Source: Lachnospiraceae bacterium (lineage in GTDB: Bacteria > Bacillota > Clostridia > Lachnospirales > Lachnospiraceae). From it: 40,121 nucleotides of DNA. The stretch spans positions 1 through 40,121 of the forward strand of contig JAIKZI010000071.1 in assembly GCA_024682375.1 (NCBI GenBank). The letters are read 5' to 3'. This document shows positions 1 through 8,792 of the stretch, piece by piece. How positions within the stretch are numbered: position 1 is the first letter of the stretch; each line of letters opens with the position of its first letter. The notes under the pieces were generated by a model, which saw only the letters and a list, made by a program, of their open reading frames with translations, was not told the origin of the DNA and ran no database searches. The translations under genes and the position numbers were made by a program.

Positions 1-190
1 TATTTCATCACTTTGTAACCTAATGGCAAGAGGTGCTCTAATCTCTATGGTTGTTGTACTTTTAGTACTTCCTTCTATGTACATGCTTTTGGACCCAATT
101 ATTGTTAGAGCCACACTTGGTATGGAAGAAGCTAGAAAACATGATGCCGAAAGAAGAGCAGAGTGGGATAGAAACCACGCAAATGCCTGA
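1..190 (+). CDS. C-terminal end of MMPL/RND-type membrane transporter (5' partial)
   Basis: An open frame enters from the left edge and stops at TGA 188-190, giving about 62 residues. It has one hydrophobic segment (ISMVVVLLVLPSMYMLL) followed by a charged tail rich in Arg, Glu and His (EEARKHDAERRAEWDR). A last membrane helix ending in a LPSxxxLxD-like turn and then a charged cytoplasmic tail is how MMPL/RND-family exporters commonly end. The next gene starts 11 nt downstream and is an exported coiled-repeat protein of a kind often found beside MMPL exporters. That context supports the call but the visible piece is short, so the family is an inference. Confidence 0.5.
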   Translation, partial: ISSLCNLMARGALISMVVVLLVLPSMYMLLDPIIVRATLGMEEARKHDAERRAEWDRNHANA

Positions 191-201
191 AAGGAGATAT
201 T

Positions 202-2367
202 ATGAATCAGAATCATAAAATTATTTGGAAAAAAGGAGCTGCAGTTGCATGTGCAGCTATGATCGGACTTTCATCTGTAGCATGCGGAACTTCAAGTGCT
301 AAAGTTGAGAACAAGAACGATGAATATACAATTGACAAGAAAGAATTAAAATCAACACTTACATCTACATCTTTTGGAACAGAAGATAAAGATACAGAGA
401 AGGTTGAGACTGTATATGTTAAAGCAAATGCTAACGGAAATGTAAATGACGTTATTGTTAGTGATTGGCTTAAGAATTATAAGGGCGAAGACAAAATCAT
501 AGATAAGACATCCCTTTCTAAGATTAAGAATGTAAAGGGCGATGAGAAGTATAAGAAGAATAGTGACGGAACTATTACATGGAATGCAGATGGAAATGAT
601 ATTTATTATCAGGGCCATGCTACAAAGGATGTTCCAGTAAATGTAAATGTTTCTTACAAACTTAATGGTAAGAAAATCTCTGCAAAGGATTTAGCTGGAA
701 AGAGCGGAAAAGTAACTATTACTTTTAACTACGAAAACAATGCAAAAGAAAAGGTAAATGTAAACGGAACTGAGGAAGAGGTTACAGTACCATTTGCTAT
801 GATTTCTGGCATGATTCTTCCAACAGATAAGTTTAAGAATGTATCTGTTTCAAATGGTCAGGTTATTTCAGATTCTTCTAAGAACATTGTTGTAGGTGCA
901 GCACTTCCTGGACTGAAGGATGCGCTTAAACTTGATAGCGCAAAAGTTGATGCTATGAAGGATGTAAATATTCCTGAGACAGTAGAAATCACAGCAGATA
1001 CAACTGATTTTGAATTGGGTATGACTATGACAATGGCAAGTTCAAATGTACTTTCAGAGCTTGGATTTACAGATGTAGATGCTACAGATTCACTTAATAA
1101 AGTAGAGGATTCTATGAAGCTTCTTCAGGATAGCACTGATAAGCTTGTAGATGGTTCAAAGAAATTATCTGATGGAACTAATACTTTAAAGAGTGGTACT
1201 AGCACACTTAAAGATGGTGTAAAGACATATACAAATGGTGTTTCAGATCTTACAAATGGAATTGGAACACTTCTAAATGGTGTAAACACACTTGCTGATG
1301 GATCACAGCAGTTATCTGATGGAACTGATTCACTTTATAATCAGTTAAATGCTGGTGTATTTAATAATGAATCATTGAATGGACTTTTAAGCAGCTATAA
1401 TACTGTAAATGCAAAACTAAAAGCTGCACCATATAAGAGTCTTTATGATTCAATCGATGGCATGAACAAAGCTCAGGCTGCTTTTGCTTCAATGCCACAG
1501 GAAAATCAGCTTGCACTTTTAAATATGGCAACTTCTGTTGCTACAAACGGACAGCTTTCTTCATATCAGACATTGGTTCAGGCTATGCCGGATAAGGCAT
1601 CAGATGTTCAGAAACTTGCTGTTGTATCTCTTATGATGAGCGCAGCTAATGGAAAGAATGGTTCTGATTTAACTAGTGCAGCAGTAGTTGGAAATTATTA
1701 CACAGAATATACAGCTCAGGCAAATCAGCTAAAATCTGAATTTAATGCTCGTGGAACTAATGAGACAGCAGATGTAAAAGATGGTGCAGTGAATGCCAAT
1801 GGAACTCTTTGGCTTAGCACAACTGGTTCATTCCAGCAGGAATGGAACAAACTTGCATATTCAGCAGCCGATGGAGATACAACAGCAGCTACAGAGTACT
1901 ATGCTAGATATACAGCATTTATGACAAAGTATGCATCAATCAAACAGCTTTCTGATTCACTTCCAGCTTTGAAGAAGGGAGTATCTGATCTTAAGACTGG
2001 TGCTAATACACTTAATGCAGGAATTAAGAATACACTTCTTCCTGGCGTAAAAGCACTTTATGATGGAGCATCACTTTTGAATGGAAATTCTGGCAAACTT
2101 GTAGATGGTACATCACAGCTTGATAGTGGAGCTCTTACACTTTCAAATGGAGCACTTGAACTTTCAAATGGACTTGTTAAGTTTAATGAAGAAGGAATTT
2201 CAAAACTTTCTTCTGCTTTTACAGGTGAGTTAAAAGATTTCACAGATAGAATCAAAGCAGTAGATGCAGCTTCTAAGGAATATAAATCATTCTCAGGAGC
2301 AGATGATAAGATGTCATCTTCAGTAAAATTCCTAATTGAAACAAAGGGAATCAATGCTGATAAATAA
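202..2367 (+). CDS. Exported, probably lipid-anchored protein with seven-residue repeats (transporter partner)
   Basis: 721 aa. The N-terminus has a basic start, a hydrophobic core and a Cys at residue 28 (SSVAC), which fits a lipoprotein signal although Ser at -3 is not the usual Leu. Residues about 315-385 and 585-665 are built of seven-residue units with a recurring L-x-D/N-G pattern (LSDG, LKDG, LTNG, LLNG, LADG, LSNG), predicting long coiled or beta-helical rods. Similar repeats are known in YhgE/Pip proteins and in exported proteins that pair with MMPL exporters. The middle, about 390-580, is Ala- and Gln-rich and not recognised. AAAGGAGAT lies just before the ATG. It probably forms an operon with the upstream transporter (11-nt gap). 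It has no C-terminal membrane helix, so it is not a full YhgE. Substrate unknown. Confidence 0.6.
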   Translation: MNQNHKIIWKKGAAVACAAMIGLSSVACGTSSAKVENKNDEYTIDKKELKSTLTSTSFGTEDKDTEKVETVYVKANANGNVNDVIVSDWLKNYKGEDKIIDKTSLSKIKNVKGDEKYKKNSDGTITWNADGNDIYYQGHATKDVPVNVNVSYKLNGKKISAKDLAGKSGKVTITFNYENNAKEKVNVNGTEEEVTVPFAMISGMILPTDKFKNVSVSNGQVISDSSKNIVVGAALPGLKDALKLDSAKVDAMKDVNIPETVEITADTTDFELGMTMTMASSNVLSELGFTDVDATDSLNKVEDSMKLLQDSTDKLVDGSKKLSDGTNTLKSGTSTLKDGVKTYTNGVSDLTNGIGTLLNGVNTLADGSQQLSDGTDSLYNQLNAGVFNNESLNGLLSSYNTVNAKLKAAPYKSLYDSIDGMNKAQAAFASMPQENQLALLNMATSVATNGQLSSYQTLVQAMPDKASDVQKLAVVSLMMSAANGKNGSDLTSAAVVGNYYTEYTAQANQLKSEFNARGTNETADVKDGAVNANGTLWLSTTGSFQQEWNKLAYSAADGDTTAATEYYARYTAFMTKYASIKQLSDSLPALKKGVSDLKTGANTLNAGIKNTLLPGVKALYDGASLLNGNSGKLVDGTSQLDSGALTLSNGALELSNGLVKFNEEGISKLSSAFTGELKDFTDRIKAVDAASKEYKSFSGADDKMSSSVKFLIETKGINADK

Positions 2368-2408
2368 AATAGATGAATCTCCTTTTTAGAAACTAACTAA
2401 TTGGATAG

Positions 2409-2454
2409 AAAAAGGCTTTTGTATGTGTTAAAATACAAAAGTCTTTTTCTTGTT
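2409..2454 (+). terminator. Intrinsic terminator after the transporter operon
   Basis: The arms 2409-2424 and 2433-2448 pair over 16 bp with a single G-U pair, closing an 8-nt loop. The 3' arm runs into a T-rich tail (TTTTTCTTGTTTTT). It ends the transporter and exported-protein unit and separates it from ackA. Confidence 0.85.
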
Positions 2455-2563
2455 TTTAGATAAGTACAATTTAGAAACGAGATAATATTTTGTGCAATCT
2501 GATGCTTGAAACATAAATAAGTATAGGAAAACGTCTAAATAGTAACAAAAATGATTTTTAGGG

Positions 2564-2592
2564 GTTCCATTAATAATTGTATCTGCTATAAT
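2564..2592 (+). promoter_or_regulatory. Promoter of ackA, extended -10 type
   Basis: A perfect TATAAT at 2587-2592 is preceded by TGC, giving an extended -10. The -35 region 17 nt upstream (GTTCCA) is poor, as is usual for extended -10 promoters. Transcription would start near 2599, leaving a leader of about 35 nt. Confidence 0.6.
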
Positions 2593-2633
2593 ACAAAAGG
2601 TTGTATGATATTTTTTTAACAGGGAGAAAAACA

Positions 2634-3857
2634 GTGAAAGTATTAGTAATTAACTGCGGAAGTTCATCACTTAAGTTTAGACTTATTGAGATGGAAAATG
2701 AAGAAGTGATGGCGAAAGGTCTCTGCGAAAGAATAGGTCAGGCCGTGGCCCATTTTAAATATCAGCCAAAGGAAAAGGACGGACTTGATTGTGACATAGA
2801 TTTTCCTGACCATGATTCTGCCGTAAAGAAGGTTATTGAAACTCTTCTTGATGAAAAGGTTGGAGTTATTTCGGACTTGTCTGAGATAGAAGCTGTTGGT
2901 CATAGAATTGTCCACGGTGGAGATAAGTTCTCACATGAAGAGTGTTTAACAGATGATGTGATTGCAGAAATTGATAGATGTTCAGAACTTGCACCTATTC
3001 ATAATCCGGTTAATTTGATTGGAATTCGTGCATGCAAGAAATATATGCCAAATGCGCATATGGTTGGTGTATTTGATACAGCTTTTCATCATGAATTGCC
3101 AGAGGAAGCATATCTATATGGAATTCCTTATAAATACTATGAAGATTATAGAATTAGAAGATATGGTTTCCATGGAATGAGTCATGAATATGTATCTAAG
3201 AGAACTGCTGAGATTATGGGAATTCCATATGAAAAGACAAAGCAGGTTATTTGTCATCTTGGAAATGGTGCATCAATCAGTGCAATTAAAGATGGACATT
3301 CTATTGATACATCTATGGGATATACACCGCTGGAAGGAATTATCATGGGAACCCGTTCTGGTTCAATCGATCCAGAAATTATCCATGTTATTTCGAAAAA
3401 AGATAACAAAACAGTTTCAGAAGTTATGGATACTCTTAATAAGAAGTCTGGTGTATTTGGACTTTCAAACTTCCTTTCTTCTGACATAAGAGATATTTCA
3501 GAAGGATATCTTAACAATAATGAAAATGCTATTCGTGCTATGAATACATATGTATATTCAATTATCAAATATATTGGCGCATATGTGACAGTCTTAGGTG
3601 GTGCAGATTCTATTTCATTTACAGCAGGTGTTGGAGAAAACAGTGCCTTGGTTAGAAAGCTGGTTTGTGATAGACTTTCATACTTGGGAGTTGTGCTCGA
3701 CGAAGAAGCTAATAAGAATGCCAAAGGAGAATCTTTGATTTCTGCTAAGGATTCTAAGATAAAGGTTTATGCTATTCCTACTGATGAGGAACTTGCTATC
3801 GCTAGAAAGACTGCTAGATTAGCAGAAGAGCATATAAAAAATGACTCCCAGAAATAA
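2634..3857 (+). CDS. ackA: Acetate kinase
   Basis: ATP + acetate to acetyl phosphate + ADP; in fermenting clostridia it runs in reverse to make ATP and acetate. The family signatures are all present: VINCGSSSLKF at the N-terminus, DTAFH, RYGFHGMSHEYV, HLGNGASI and GVGENS. The frame is open to a TTG at 2601, but the family N-terminus (MKVLVINCGSSS) begins at GTG 2634, which has AGGGAG 7 nt upstream; that start gives 407 aa, close to the usual 400. The extended -10 promoter lies just upstream. No phosphotransacetylase gene (pta) is adjacent, so its usual partner must be elsewhere. The dus gene follows after 17 nt and probably shares the transcript. Confidence 0.95.
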   Translation: MKVLVINCGSSSLKFRLIEMENEEVMAKGLCERIGQAVAHFKYQPKEKDGLDCDIDFPDHDSAVKKVIETLLDEKVGVISDLSEIEAVGHRIVHGGDKFSHEECLTDDVIAEIDRCSELAPIHNPVNLIGIRACKKYMPNAHMVGVFDTAFHHELPEEAYLYGIPYKYYEDYRIRRYGFHGMSHEYVSKRTAEIMGIPYEKTKQVICHLGNGASISAIKDGHSIDTSMGYTPLEGIIMGTRSGSIDPEIIHVISKKDNKTVSEVMDTLNKKSGVFGLSNFLSSDIRDISEGYLNNNENAIRAMNTYVYSIIKYIGAYVTVLGGADSISFTAGVGENSALVRKLVCDRLSYLGVVLDEEANKNAKGESLISAKDSKIKVYAIPTDEELAIARKTARLAEEHIKNDSQK

Positions 3858-3874
3858 TAAGTATGGAGAGTGAA

Positions 3875-4843
3875 ATGAAATTATATCTTGCGCCCATGGA
3901 GGGTTTGACAGGACATGTCTATAGGAACTGCGTGAATGAGTTTACTCATGGATTGATAGATAAATTCTATACACCATTTATTGAACCTAGACCGAAAAAA
4001 GGGATGTATAAATCTCAAAAATTCGATTTAGAAAGAGATAATAATAAAGGAATTAATCTGATTCCACAGATACTTACTAAGAATCCTGAGGATTTCTTAA
4101 AACTTGCAAAGGAAATCCATGAGACTTATGGATATGAAGAAATAAATCTGAATTTTGGATGTCCTTCAAAAACTGTTGTTGCCAGAAATAAGGGCGCAGG
4201 TATGCTTGAAGATACTGATGATTTGAAGGCTTTTTTAGATGAAATCTTTAAAGGTGATAGAGACTATGACATCTCTATAAAGACACGACTTGGTATGTAT
4301 GATATCGAGGAGATGTATAGGATTCTTGAAATCTATAATCAGTATCCAATAAAAGAATTATCGGTTCATGTGAGACTTCAAAATGAGTATTATAAGGCGA
4401 AAGCCCACATGGATCTCTTTCCAGAAATTTCGAAGCTTTCAAATCATGTGCTTTCATATAATGGTGATATTTATAAGGCAAAAGATGTTTCGAAGCTTTT
4501 AGATATTATGGATGGGGACAAAGTGGATAGTATCATGCTTGGAAGAGGATTTATTGGTAATCCTTTTTTAGCAGAAGATATCGATGCATTTTTAAAAACC
4601 AAAGAAATAAGAGATTACGATAAATTCGATGAAGAAAAGATGAGAAGACTTAGACCTTTCTTAGATAAGATTTATGAAGGCTATGCAAATCTTATGGATG
4701 AGAATACTGCGGTCTATCGCATGAAAGAAATCTGGGCTTTTATGTTTTCTTATGTAAGTGATGATAAAAAGAAACTGAAGGCAATTCAAAAATCTAAGAA
4801 CCGCCTTCAGTATGAAAATGCTTTAAGAAGTATATTTGATTAG
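3875..4843 (+). CDS. dus: tRNA-dihydrouridine synthase
   Basis: FMN enzyme that reduces uridines in the tRNA D-loop. It begins with the family's LAPMEG motif. It contains NFGCPSKTVVARNKGAGM with the catalytic Cys, then a His/Arg substrate region (HVRLQNEYYKAKA), SYNGDIY and a GRGFIGNPF phosphate-binding segment. An upstream in-frame ATG at 3863 exists, but its own codons contain GGAGAG, which sits 6 nt before the ATG at 3875. I therefore place the start at 3875 (322 aa, usual length). The target uridine position cannot be read from sequence. The last four bases overlap the end of the convergent ylmH gene. Confidence 0.9.
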   Translation: MKLYLAPMEGLTGHVYRNCVNEFTHGLIDKFYTPFIEPRPKKGMYKSQKFDLERDNNKGINLIPQILTKNPEDFLKLAKEIHETYGYEEINLNFGCPSKTVVARNKGAGMLEDTDDLKAFLDEIFKGDRDYDISIKTRLGMYDIEEMYRILEIYNQYPIKELSVHVRLQNEYYKAKAHMDLFPEISKLSNHVLSYNGDIYKAKDVSKLLDIMDGDKVDSIMLGRGFIGNPFLAEDIDAFLKTKEIRDYDKFDEEKMRRLRPFLDKIYEGYANLMDENTAVYRMKEIWAFMFSYVSDDKKKLKAIQKSKNRLQYENALRSIFD

Positions 4844-5598
4844 GAGTAGAGATTCCATTCGATTTTTAGACGACCTTTTTTCGTTTCGCCAAAAGAGCCT
4901 AGGAATTCTGCCTTGCCAAAACCGCGTACACTTATGGTGTCACCAATATTTAAAGATTTAGAAGGATCCGATTGGAATCGTCCATTTATTTGGACAGTTT
5001 CCGATTGGATTCTTTTTTTTGCGTCTTCGCGTGAGAGTTTAAAAATTCTACTGATTATAGAATCGAGTCTCAGGCTTGATACTGTAGCTGTACCGGGAAT
5101 CATCTTGGGCTTAAATTTAGCAGGAATTGATTCTATGATTTCACAGACTATAGGAGTATGCCTGGCTTTTACAAGCTCAGTGATTATCATGTCAGAAAGA
5201 GTGTTTTTGCAATAGAAAACACATTCTTTATCTACGACGAAGAGGTCGCTGATTGCATTTCTCTCAATTCCAAGATTCATAAGTGCACCGAGGAAATCTT
5301 TGTGCTCCAGGTTTTCGGCAAATTTAGGAGCCTTTGGATGTACATAGATTAAATCGATTGGAAAATCCTCTTCGTATCCTAGTGTTTCAACTGTTCCGAA
5401 ACCTACCATGACATGCGTGCAGTATTTTTCTCTTGGGAAAAAACGAAGACCAGAAGGGTATAGTTCATTTTCATGCATAAGTAGGTTCGAAAGCTGATCT
5501 TCTGTTAAGAAGTCACTGAAGAAGCAGCGCGATTCGTTATATGCTCGATTTGATAATTCGATGTATCTTTTTAATTCATTTGTTTTTTGTTTTTCCAT
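4840..5598 (-). CDS. ylmH: S4-domain RNA-binding protein YlmH
   Basis: 252 aa. The N-terminal two thirds match the YlmH layout (AYNESRCFFSDFLT, then LRFFPREKYCTHVMVGFGT and LIYVHPKAPKFAE). The C-terminal 70 residues are an S4 RNA-binding domain (SLRLDSIISRIFKLSREDAKK...VQINGR...GDTISVRGFGKAEF). In Bacillus and streptococci the gene sits near ftsZ and sepF. Later work links the family to ribosome-associated quality control, as a relative of RqcP. Here it is about 16 kb from ftsZ and on the opposite strand to everything around it except the PilZ gene. No clear ribosome site precedes the ATG at 5598. It converges on dus with a 4-nt overlap. Confidence 0.85.
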   Translation of the reverse strand: MEKQKTNELKRYIELSNRAYNESRCFFSDFLTEDQLSNLLMHENELYPSGLRFFPREKYCTHVMVGFGTVETLGYEEDFPIDLIYVHPKAPKFAENLEHKDFLGALMNLGIERNAISDLFVVDKECVFYCKNTLSDMIITELVKARHTPIVCEIIESIPAKFKPKMIPGTATVSSLRLDSIISRIFKLSREDAKKRIQSETVQINGRFQSDPSKSLNIGDTISVRGFGKAEFLGSFGETKKGRLKIEWNLYS

Positions 5599-5677
5599 AG
5601 TAATTGATATTTTAGACTAAATGTTTTAATTTAAAAAGTGGGATTTGAAAGATTGCTAGATTTATAAAGGAGGCATT

Positions 5678-7174
5678 ATGACTGTTGAAGAAAAAATGAA
5701 AAAGTATAAGGACTGGATATTTAAGATGTCCGCTTATCAGATGGCGCTTTCTGTTATCAATTTTGATAAGATGACAGTAGCTCCGGCCGGTGGAAATGAC
5801 TACAGGGATGAGAGAACTTCTTTCCTTGCAGGGGAACTTTTTTCCATATCTACTGATGAAGAGATGATAGGAATTCTAAAGGATTTGAAGGACTGTGATA
5901 TCGATCCTGATGAGAAGAAGGCCATTGAGCTTCAGTACGAGGATATTGTAAAGAGTGCACGCGTTCCAAAAGATTTTTATATTGAGTATCAGAATCTGGT
6001 TGCTTCATCACATAATTATTGGTTGAAGGCGAAGAAAGCGGATGACTATTCGATTTTTGAACCTTATTTAAAGAAGGTTATCGAGAAGACAAAGAAGATG
6101 TATGAGTACATCGACCCTGATAAGGATTGCTATGATCAGATGCTCGATAGATATGAGCCTGGAATGAATAAGGAAAAATATGATGTATTTTTCGATGCAT
6201 TGAAGGCTGAGATTCCTGACCTTATAAAGAGGGTGGGAGAGGCAGAGGCGATTGACGATTCTTTCCTATATATAGATTATGATATCGCAGGTCAGAAGAA
6301 GTTTATGGAACATCTTCTTAAGTATCTGCATTTCGATCCTGAATGGAGTTATCAGGGTGAGACGGAGCATCCTTTTACAGACTGGATTTGTGAGAATGAT
6401 TGTAGAACTACTACAAAGTATCTTCCTGATAATGCGATTTCGGCTATCCTTTCTACAGTCCATGAATGTGGACATGCCTGGTATGCGCATAATGTAGATG
6501 ATAAATACGATGGAACTGTGCTTTTATCAAATATTTCTTTTGGTATGCATGAGTCTCAGTCTAGATTATGTGAAAATTATCTTGGCAGAACAGAAGCGTT
6601 CTGGGAATATAATTATCCTATTTTAAAGGAGACTTTCCCTACACAGCTTGGTAATGTTTCATTTGAGCAGTTTATGAATGCGATTAATGTAGCGAAGCCA
6701 TCACTTGTTCGTACAGAGGCTGATGAACTTACATATCCACTTCATATTTTGATTCGTTATGAAATCGAGAAGGGGCTTTTCGAGGGAACGATTCAGACGG
6801 AAGGCTTGGATAAGACCTGGAATAGTATGTACAAGAAGTATTTGGGAATAGATGTTACATCTGATAGAGAAGGAATCCTTCAGGATGATCACTGGGCTGA
6901 TGGTGCTATCGGATATTTCCCGACTTATGCTCTGGGAACTGCTTTTGCGGCACAGTTTATGCACAAGATGAGAGAGGACATCGATGTGGATGACCTTCTT
7001 AAGAATAATCATTATGACAAAATTATGGATTGGCTTAGAGAAAATATCCATAAGTATGGATGCAGATATGATGCAAAAGAAGTTATGGAGAAGGCAACGG
7101 GAGAAGACTTTGATCCGAAATACTATATCGATTATCTGAAAAAGAAATATGAGAGAGTATATAATTTGAAGTAA
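5678..7174 (+). CDS. M32-family metallocarboxypeptidase (thermostable carboxypeptidase 1 type)
   Basis: Zinc carboxypeptidase that removes C-terminal residues in the cytoplasm; there is no signal peptide. The zinc motif HECGH lies at residues 262-266, and the family-specific HESQSRLCEN near 290 supplies the third ligand. Most homologues have Trp where this has the Cys before EN. Other M32 markers present are NISFGMHES, VRTEADELTYPLHI and the late GYFPTYALG. The 498-aa length matches the family. AAAGGAGG lies 7 nt before the ATG. It is probably monocistronic: it is followed by a terminator shared with the convergent PilZ gene. Confidence 0.92.
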   Translation: MTVEEKMKKYKDWIFKMSAYQMALSVINFDKMTVAPAGGNDYRDERTSFLAGELFSISTDEEMIGILKDLKDCDIDPDEKKAIELQYEDIVKSARVPKDFYIEYQNLVASSHNYWLKAKKADDYSIFEPYLKKVIEKTKKMYEYIDPDKDCYDQMLDRYEPGMNKEKYDVFFDALKAEIPDLIKRVGEAEAIDDSFLYIDYDIAGQKKFMEHLLKYLHFDPEWSYQGETEHPFTDWICENDCRTTTKYLPDNAISAILSTVHECGHAWYAHNVDDKYDGTVLLSNISFGMHESQSRLCENYLGRTEAFWEYNYPILKETFPTQLGNVSFEQFMNAINVAKPSLVRTEADELTYPLHILIRYEIEKGLFEGTIQTEGLDKTWNSMYKKYLGIDVTSDREGILQDDHWADGAIGYFPTYALGTAFAAQFMHKMREDIDVDDLLKNNHYDKIMDWLRENIHKYGCRYDAKEVMEKATGEDFDPKYYIDYLKKKYERVYNLK

Positions 7175-7210
7175 GAAAAAAGAAGGCGGATTCTTAAGAA
7201 TCTGCCTTCT
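7175..7210. terminator. Hairpin terminator between convergent genes, strongest for the minus strand
   Basis: Arms 7181-7193 and 7198-7210 pair over 13 bp (one G-T) around a TTAA loop. The A-run at 7176-7181 becomes a U-tail on the minus strand, so it is a good terminator for the PilZ gene. On the plus strand the tail is only ATTATAT, so termination of the carboxypeptidase transcript would be weaker. Confidence 0.75.
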
Positions 7211-7217
7211 ATTATAT

Positions 7218-7580
7218 CTAGTTATCTTTTCTAGCTTCTTCTGCATTCTTTAGTAGTTCGTATATTTCAATCTTTAATGCATCACTGTCCTGCATTCCTA
7301 CAAAAATACAACCGTAGTGAATAACTCCATTTTCCATTTCATTCTTTCTGACAACCTTGAAGACTGTCTTTAGAACTTCGCCGGTCCAAATTGTGATAAG
7401 TGCAGTGAAAGTAGCTCCGATAGCGAATTCTTCAGTGGATTCGAATCCGATGCCGTTCTTGGAAATATCGGTGACGTTGGCTTTGAGATAACGAACTGTA
7501 GTGGAATTTTCCTGATCGATACGTTCTGTTTCGATTTCTACAGAAATCGAGAGTCGTTTGTTACGTCTCTTTTCTTCCAT
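7218..7580 (-). CDS. Single-domain PilZ protein (probable c-di-GMP receptor)
   Basis: 120 aa from the chosen ATG at 7580. It carries both halves of the PilZ c-di-GMP signature: RxxxR near the N-terminus (RRNKR) and DxSxxG about 35 residues later (DISKNG), followed by the usual beta-barrel pattern. An in-frame ATG at 7637 would add 19 residues, but it lies inside the likely promoter. The ATG at 7580 has a G-rich ribosome site (AGGGGGGT) and puts the RxxxR motif at the start as in the family. No effector domain is fused, so it probably acts on a partner protein. No GGDEF or EAL gene is in the window. Confidence 0.85.
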   Translation of the reverse strand: MEEKRRNKRLSISVEIETERIDQENSTTVRYLKANVTDISKNGIGFESTEEFAIGATFTALITIWTGEVLKTVFKVVRKNEMENGVIHYGCIFVGMQDSDALKIEIYELLKNAEEARKDN

Positions 7581-7620
7581 TTTTACCCCCCTATCAGGTA
7601 ATATATTTAACTTCATTTTC

Positions 7621-7650
7621 ATTATAGTATCTACCATTGTTATCTTTCAA
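7621..7650 (-). promoter_or_regulatory. Promoter of the PilZ gene
   Basis: On the minus strand TTGAAA (7650-7645) and a perfect TATAAT (7626-7621) are separated by 18 nt. The predicted leader is about 34 nt, ending at the ATG at 7580. Confidence 0.65.
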
Positions 7651-7750
7651 TCCTTGAGTTTTAGGCGCTTCTGTGCTAATCTTGAAAAAGTGTTTGATTT
7701 TATAAGCGATAAGTCTCGCTTTAAATAAAAATATAGGAGAGATTTTAAAA

Positions 7751-8773
7751 ATGATGAAAGACGAATTGGAACAGATTAGAGCAAAAGCACTCAATCAGAT
7801 TGAGAATGCAAAGAACCTCGATGCTCTAAATGACATCCGTGTTTCTGTTCTTGGAAAAAAGGGTGAACTTAAAGATATCCTTCGTTCTATGAAGGACGTT
7901 TCCCCAGAAGAGAGACCTAATGTCGGAAAGATGGTTAATGAGGTTCGTGATGCTATCGAGGAGACACTTCTCGATGCTAAGAAGAATCTTGAAGCAAAGG
8001 CTATGGACGCTAAGCTTGCTGCAGAGACTATTGACGTAACTCTTCCAGCAAAGAAGCATAGACTTGGAAAGGCACATCCAAACTTCAAGGTATTAGAAGA
8101 AGTTGAGAAAATCTTTACAGGAATGGGCTATGAAGTAGTAGCTGGTCCTGAAATTGAAAAGGATTATTATAACTTCGAAGCACTTAATATCCCTGCTAAT
8201 CACCCTGCAAAGGATGAGCAGGATACTTTCTATATCACAAAGGATATTTTGCTTAGAACACAGACATCTCCAGTACAGGTTCGTGAAATGGAAAAAGGAA
8301 AACTTCCTATTCGTATGATCGCACCTGGTAGAGTATTCCGTTCAGATGAAGTAGATGCTACACATTCTCCATCATTCCACCAGATTGAAGGAATGGTTAT
8401 CGATAAGAATGTTACATTTGCTGACTTGAAGGGAACACTTGAAACTTTTGCAAAGGAATTCCTTGGCAAAGATACAAAAGTAAAATTCCGTCCTCATCAT
8501 TTTCCATTTACTGAGCCTTCAGCCGAGATGGATGTTTCTTGCTTCAAATGTGGTGGCAGGGGATGTCGCTTCTGTAAGGGTGAAGGCTGGATCGAAATCT
8601 TAGGCTGTGGAATGGTTCATCCACATGTTCTTGAAATGAGTGGTATCGATCCTAATGAATACTCTGGTTTCGCATTTGGAATCGGTCTTGAGAGAATCAC
8701 ATTGCTTAAGTATGAAATCGATGATATGCGCCTTCTTTATGAGAATGACGTTAGATTCTTAGATCAGTTTTAA
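7751..8773 (+). CDS. pheS: Phenylalanine--tRNA ligase alpha subunit
   Basis: Catalytic subunit of the heterotetrameric PheRS, which charges tRNA-Phe. It has an N-terminal coiled coil (residues 1-90) and the class II core with KKHRLGKAHPN, the motif 2 region (TSPVQVREME...RVFRSDEVDATHSPSFHQIEG) and motif 3 (FGIGLERITLLKY). A Cys cluster (CFKCGGRGCRFCKGEGW) just before motif 3 is common in Firmicute PheS. Length 340 aa is typical. AGGAGA precedes two adjacent ATG codons (7751 and 7754); either could be used. pheT follows after 19 nt. No T-box was found in the short upstream gap. Confidence 0.96.
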   Translation: MMKDELEQIRAKALNQIENAKNLDALNDIRVSVLGKKGELKDILRSMKDVSPEERPNVGKMVNEVRDAIEETLLDAKKNLEAKAMDAKLAAETIDVTLPAKKHRLGKAHPNFKVLEEVEKIFTGMGYEVVAGPEIEKDYYNFEALNIPANHPAKDEQDTFYITKDILLRTQTSPVQVREMEKGKLPIRMIAPGRVFRSDEVDATHSPSFHQIEGMVIDKNVTFADLKGTLETFAKEFLGKDTKVKFRPHHFPFTEPSAEMDVSCFKCGGRGCRFCKGEGWIEILGCGMVHPHVLEMSGIDPNEYSGFAFGIGLERITLLKYEIDDMRLLYENDVRFLDQF

Positions 8774-8792
8774 ATAGAAGGAGAGTATAGTC

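Noticed and set aside
1140-1350. Short tandem DNA repeats that might suggest an array
   Set aside because: They are coding: the repeat is at protein level (seven-residue LxDG units) and the bases vary by synonymous codons, with no spacer structure.
202-2367. Full YhgE/Pip (phage infection protein) assignment for the repeat protein
   Set aside because: It shares the repeat style, but there is no C-terminal multi-helix membrane domain, which YhgE requires.
2455-2563. Hidden small gene or RNA between the exported-protein terminator and the ackA promoter
   Set aside because: No open frame with a ribosome site, no terminator and no stable hairpin were seen; it looks like plain AT-rich spacer.
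3254-3724. Long antisense open frame inside ackA
   Set aside because: It lies entirely opposite a conserved gene, has no ribosome site or recognisable domain, and is expected by chance from the codon bias.
7581-7750. Possible T-box leader for pheST
   Set aside because: The gap is only about 170 nt, part of it is taken by the PilZ promoter, and no TGGNACCGCG-like T-box core is present. A small AAGCGA/TCGCTT hairpin (7704-7721) has no T-run.
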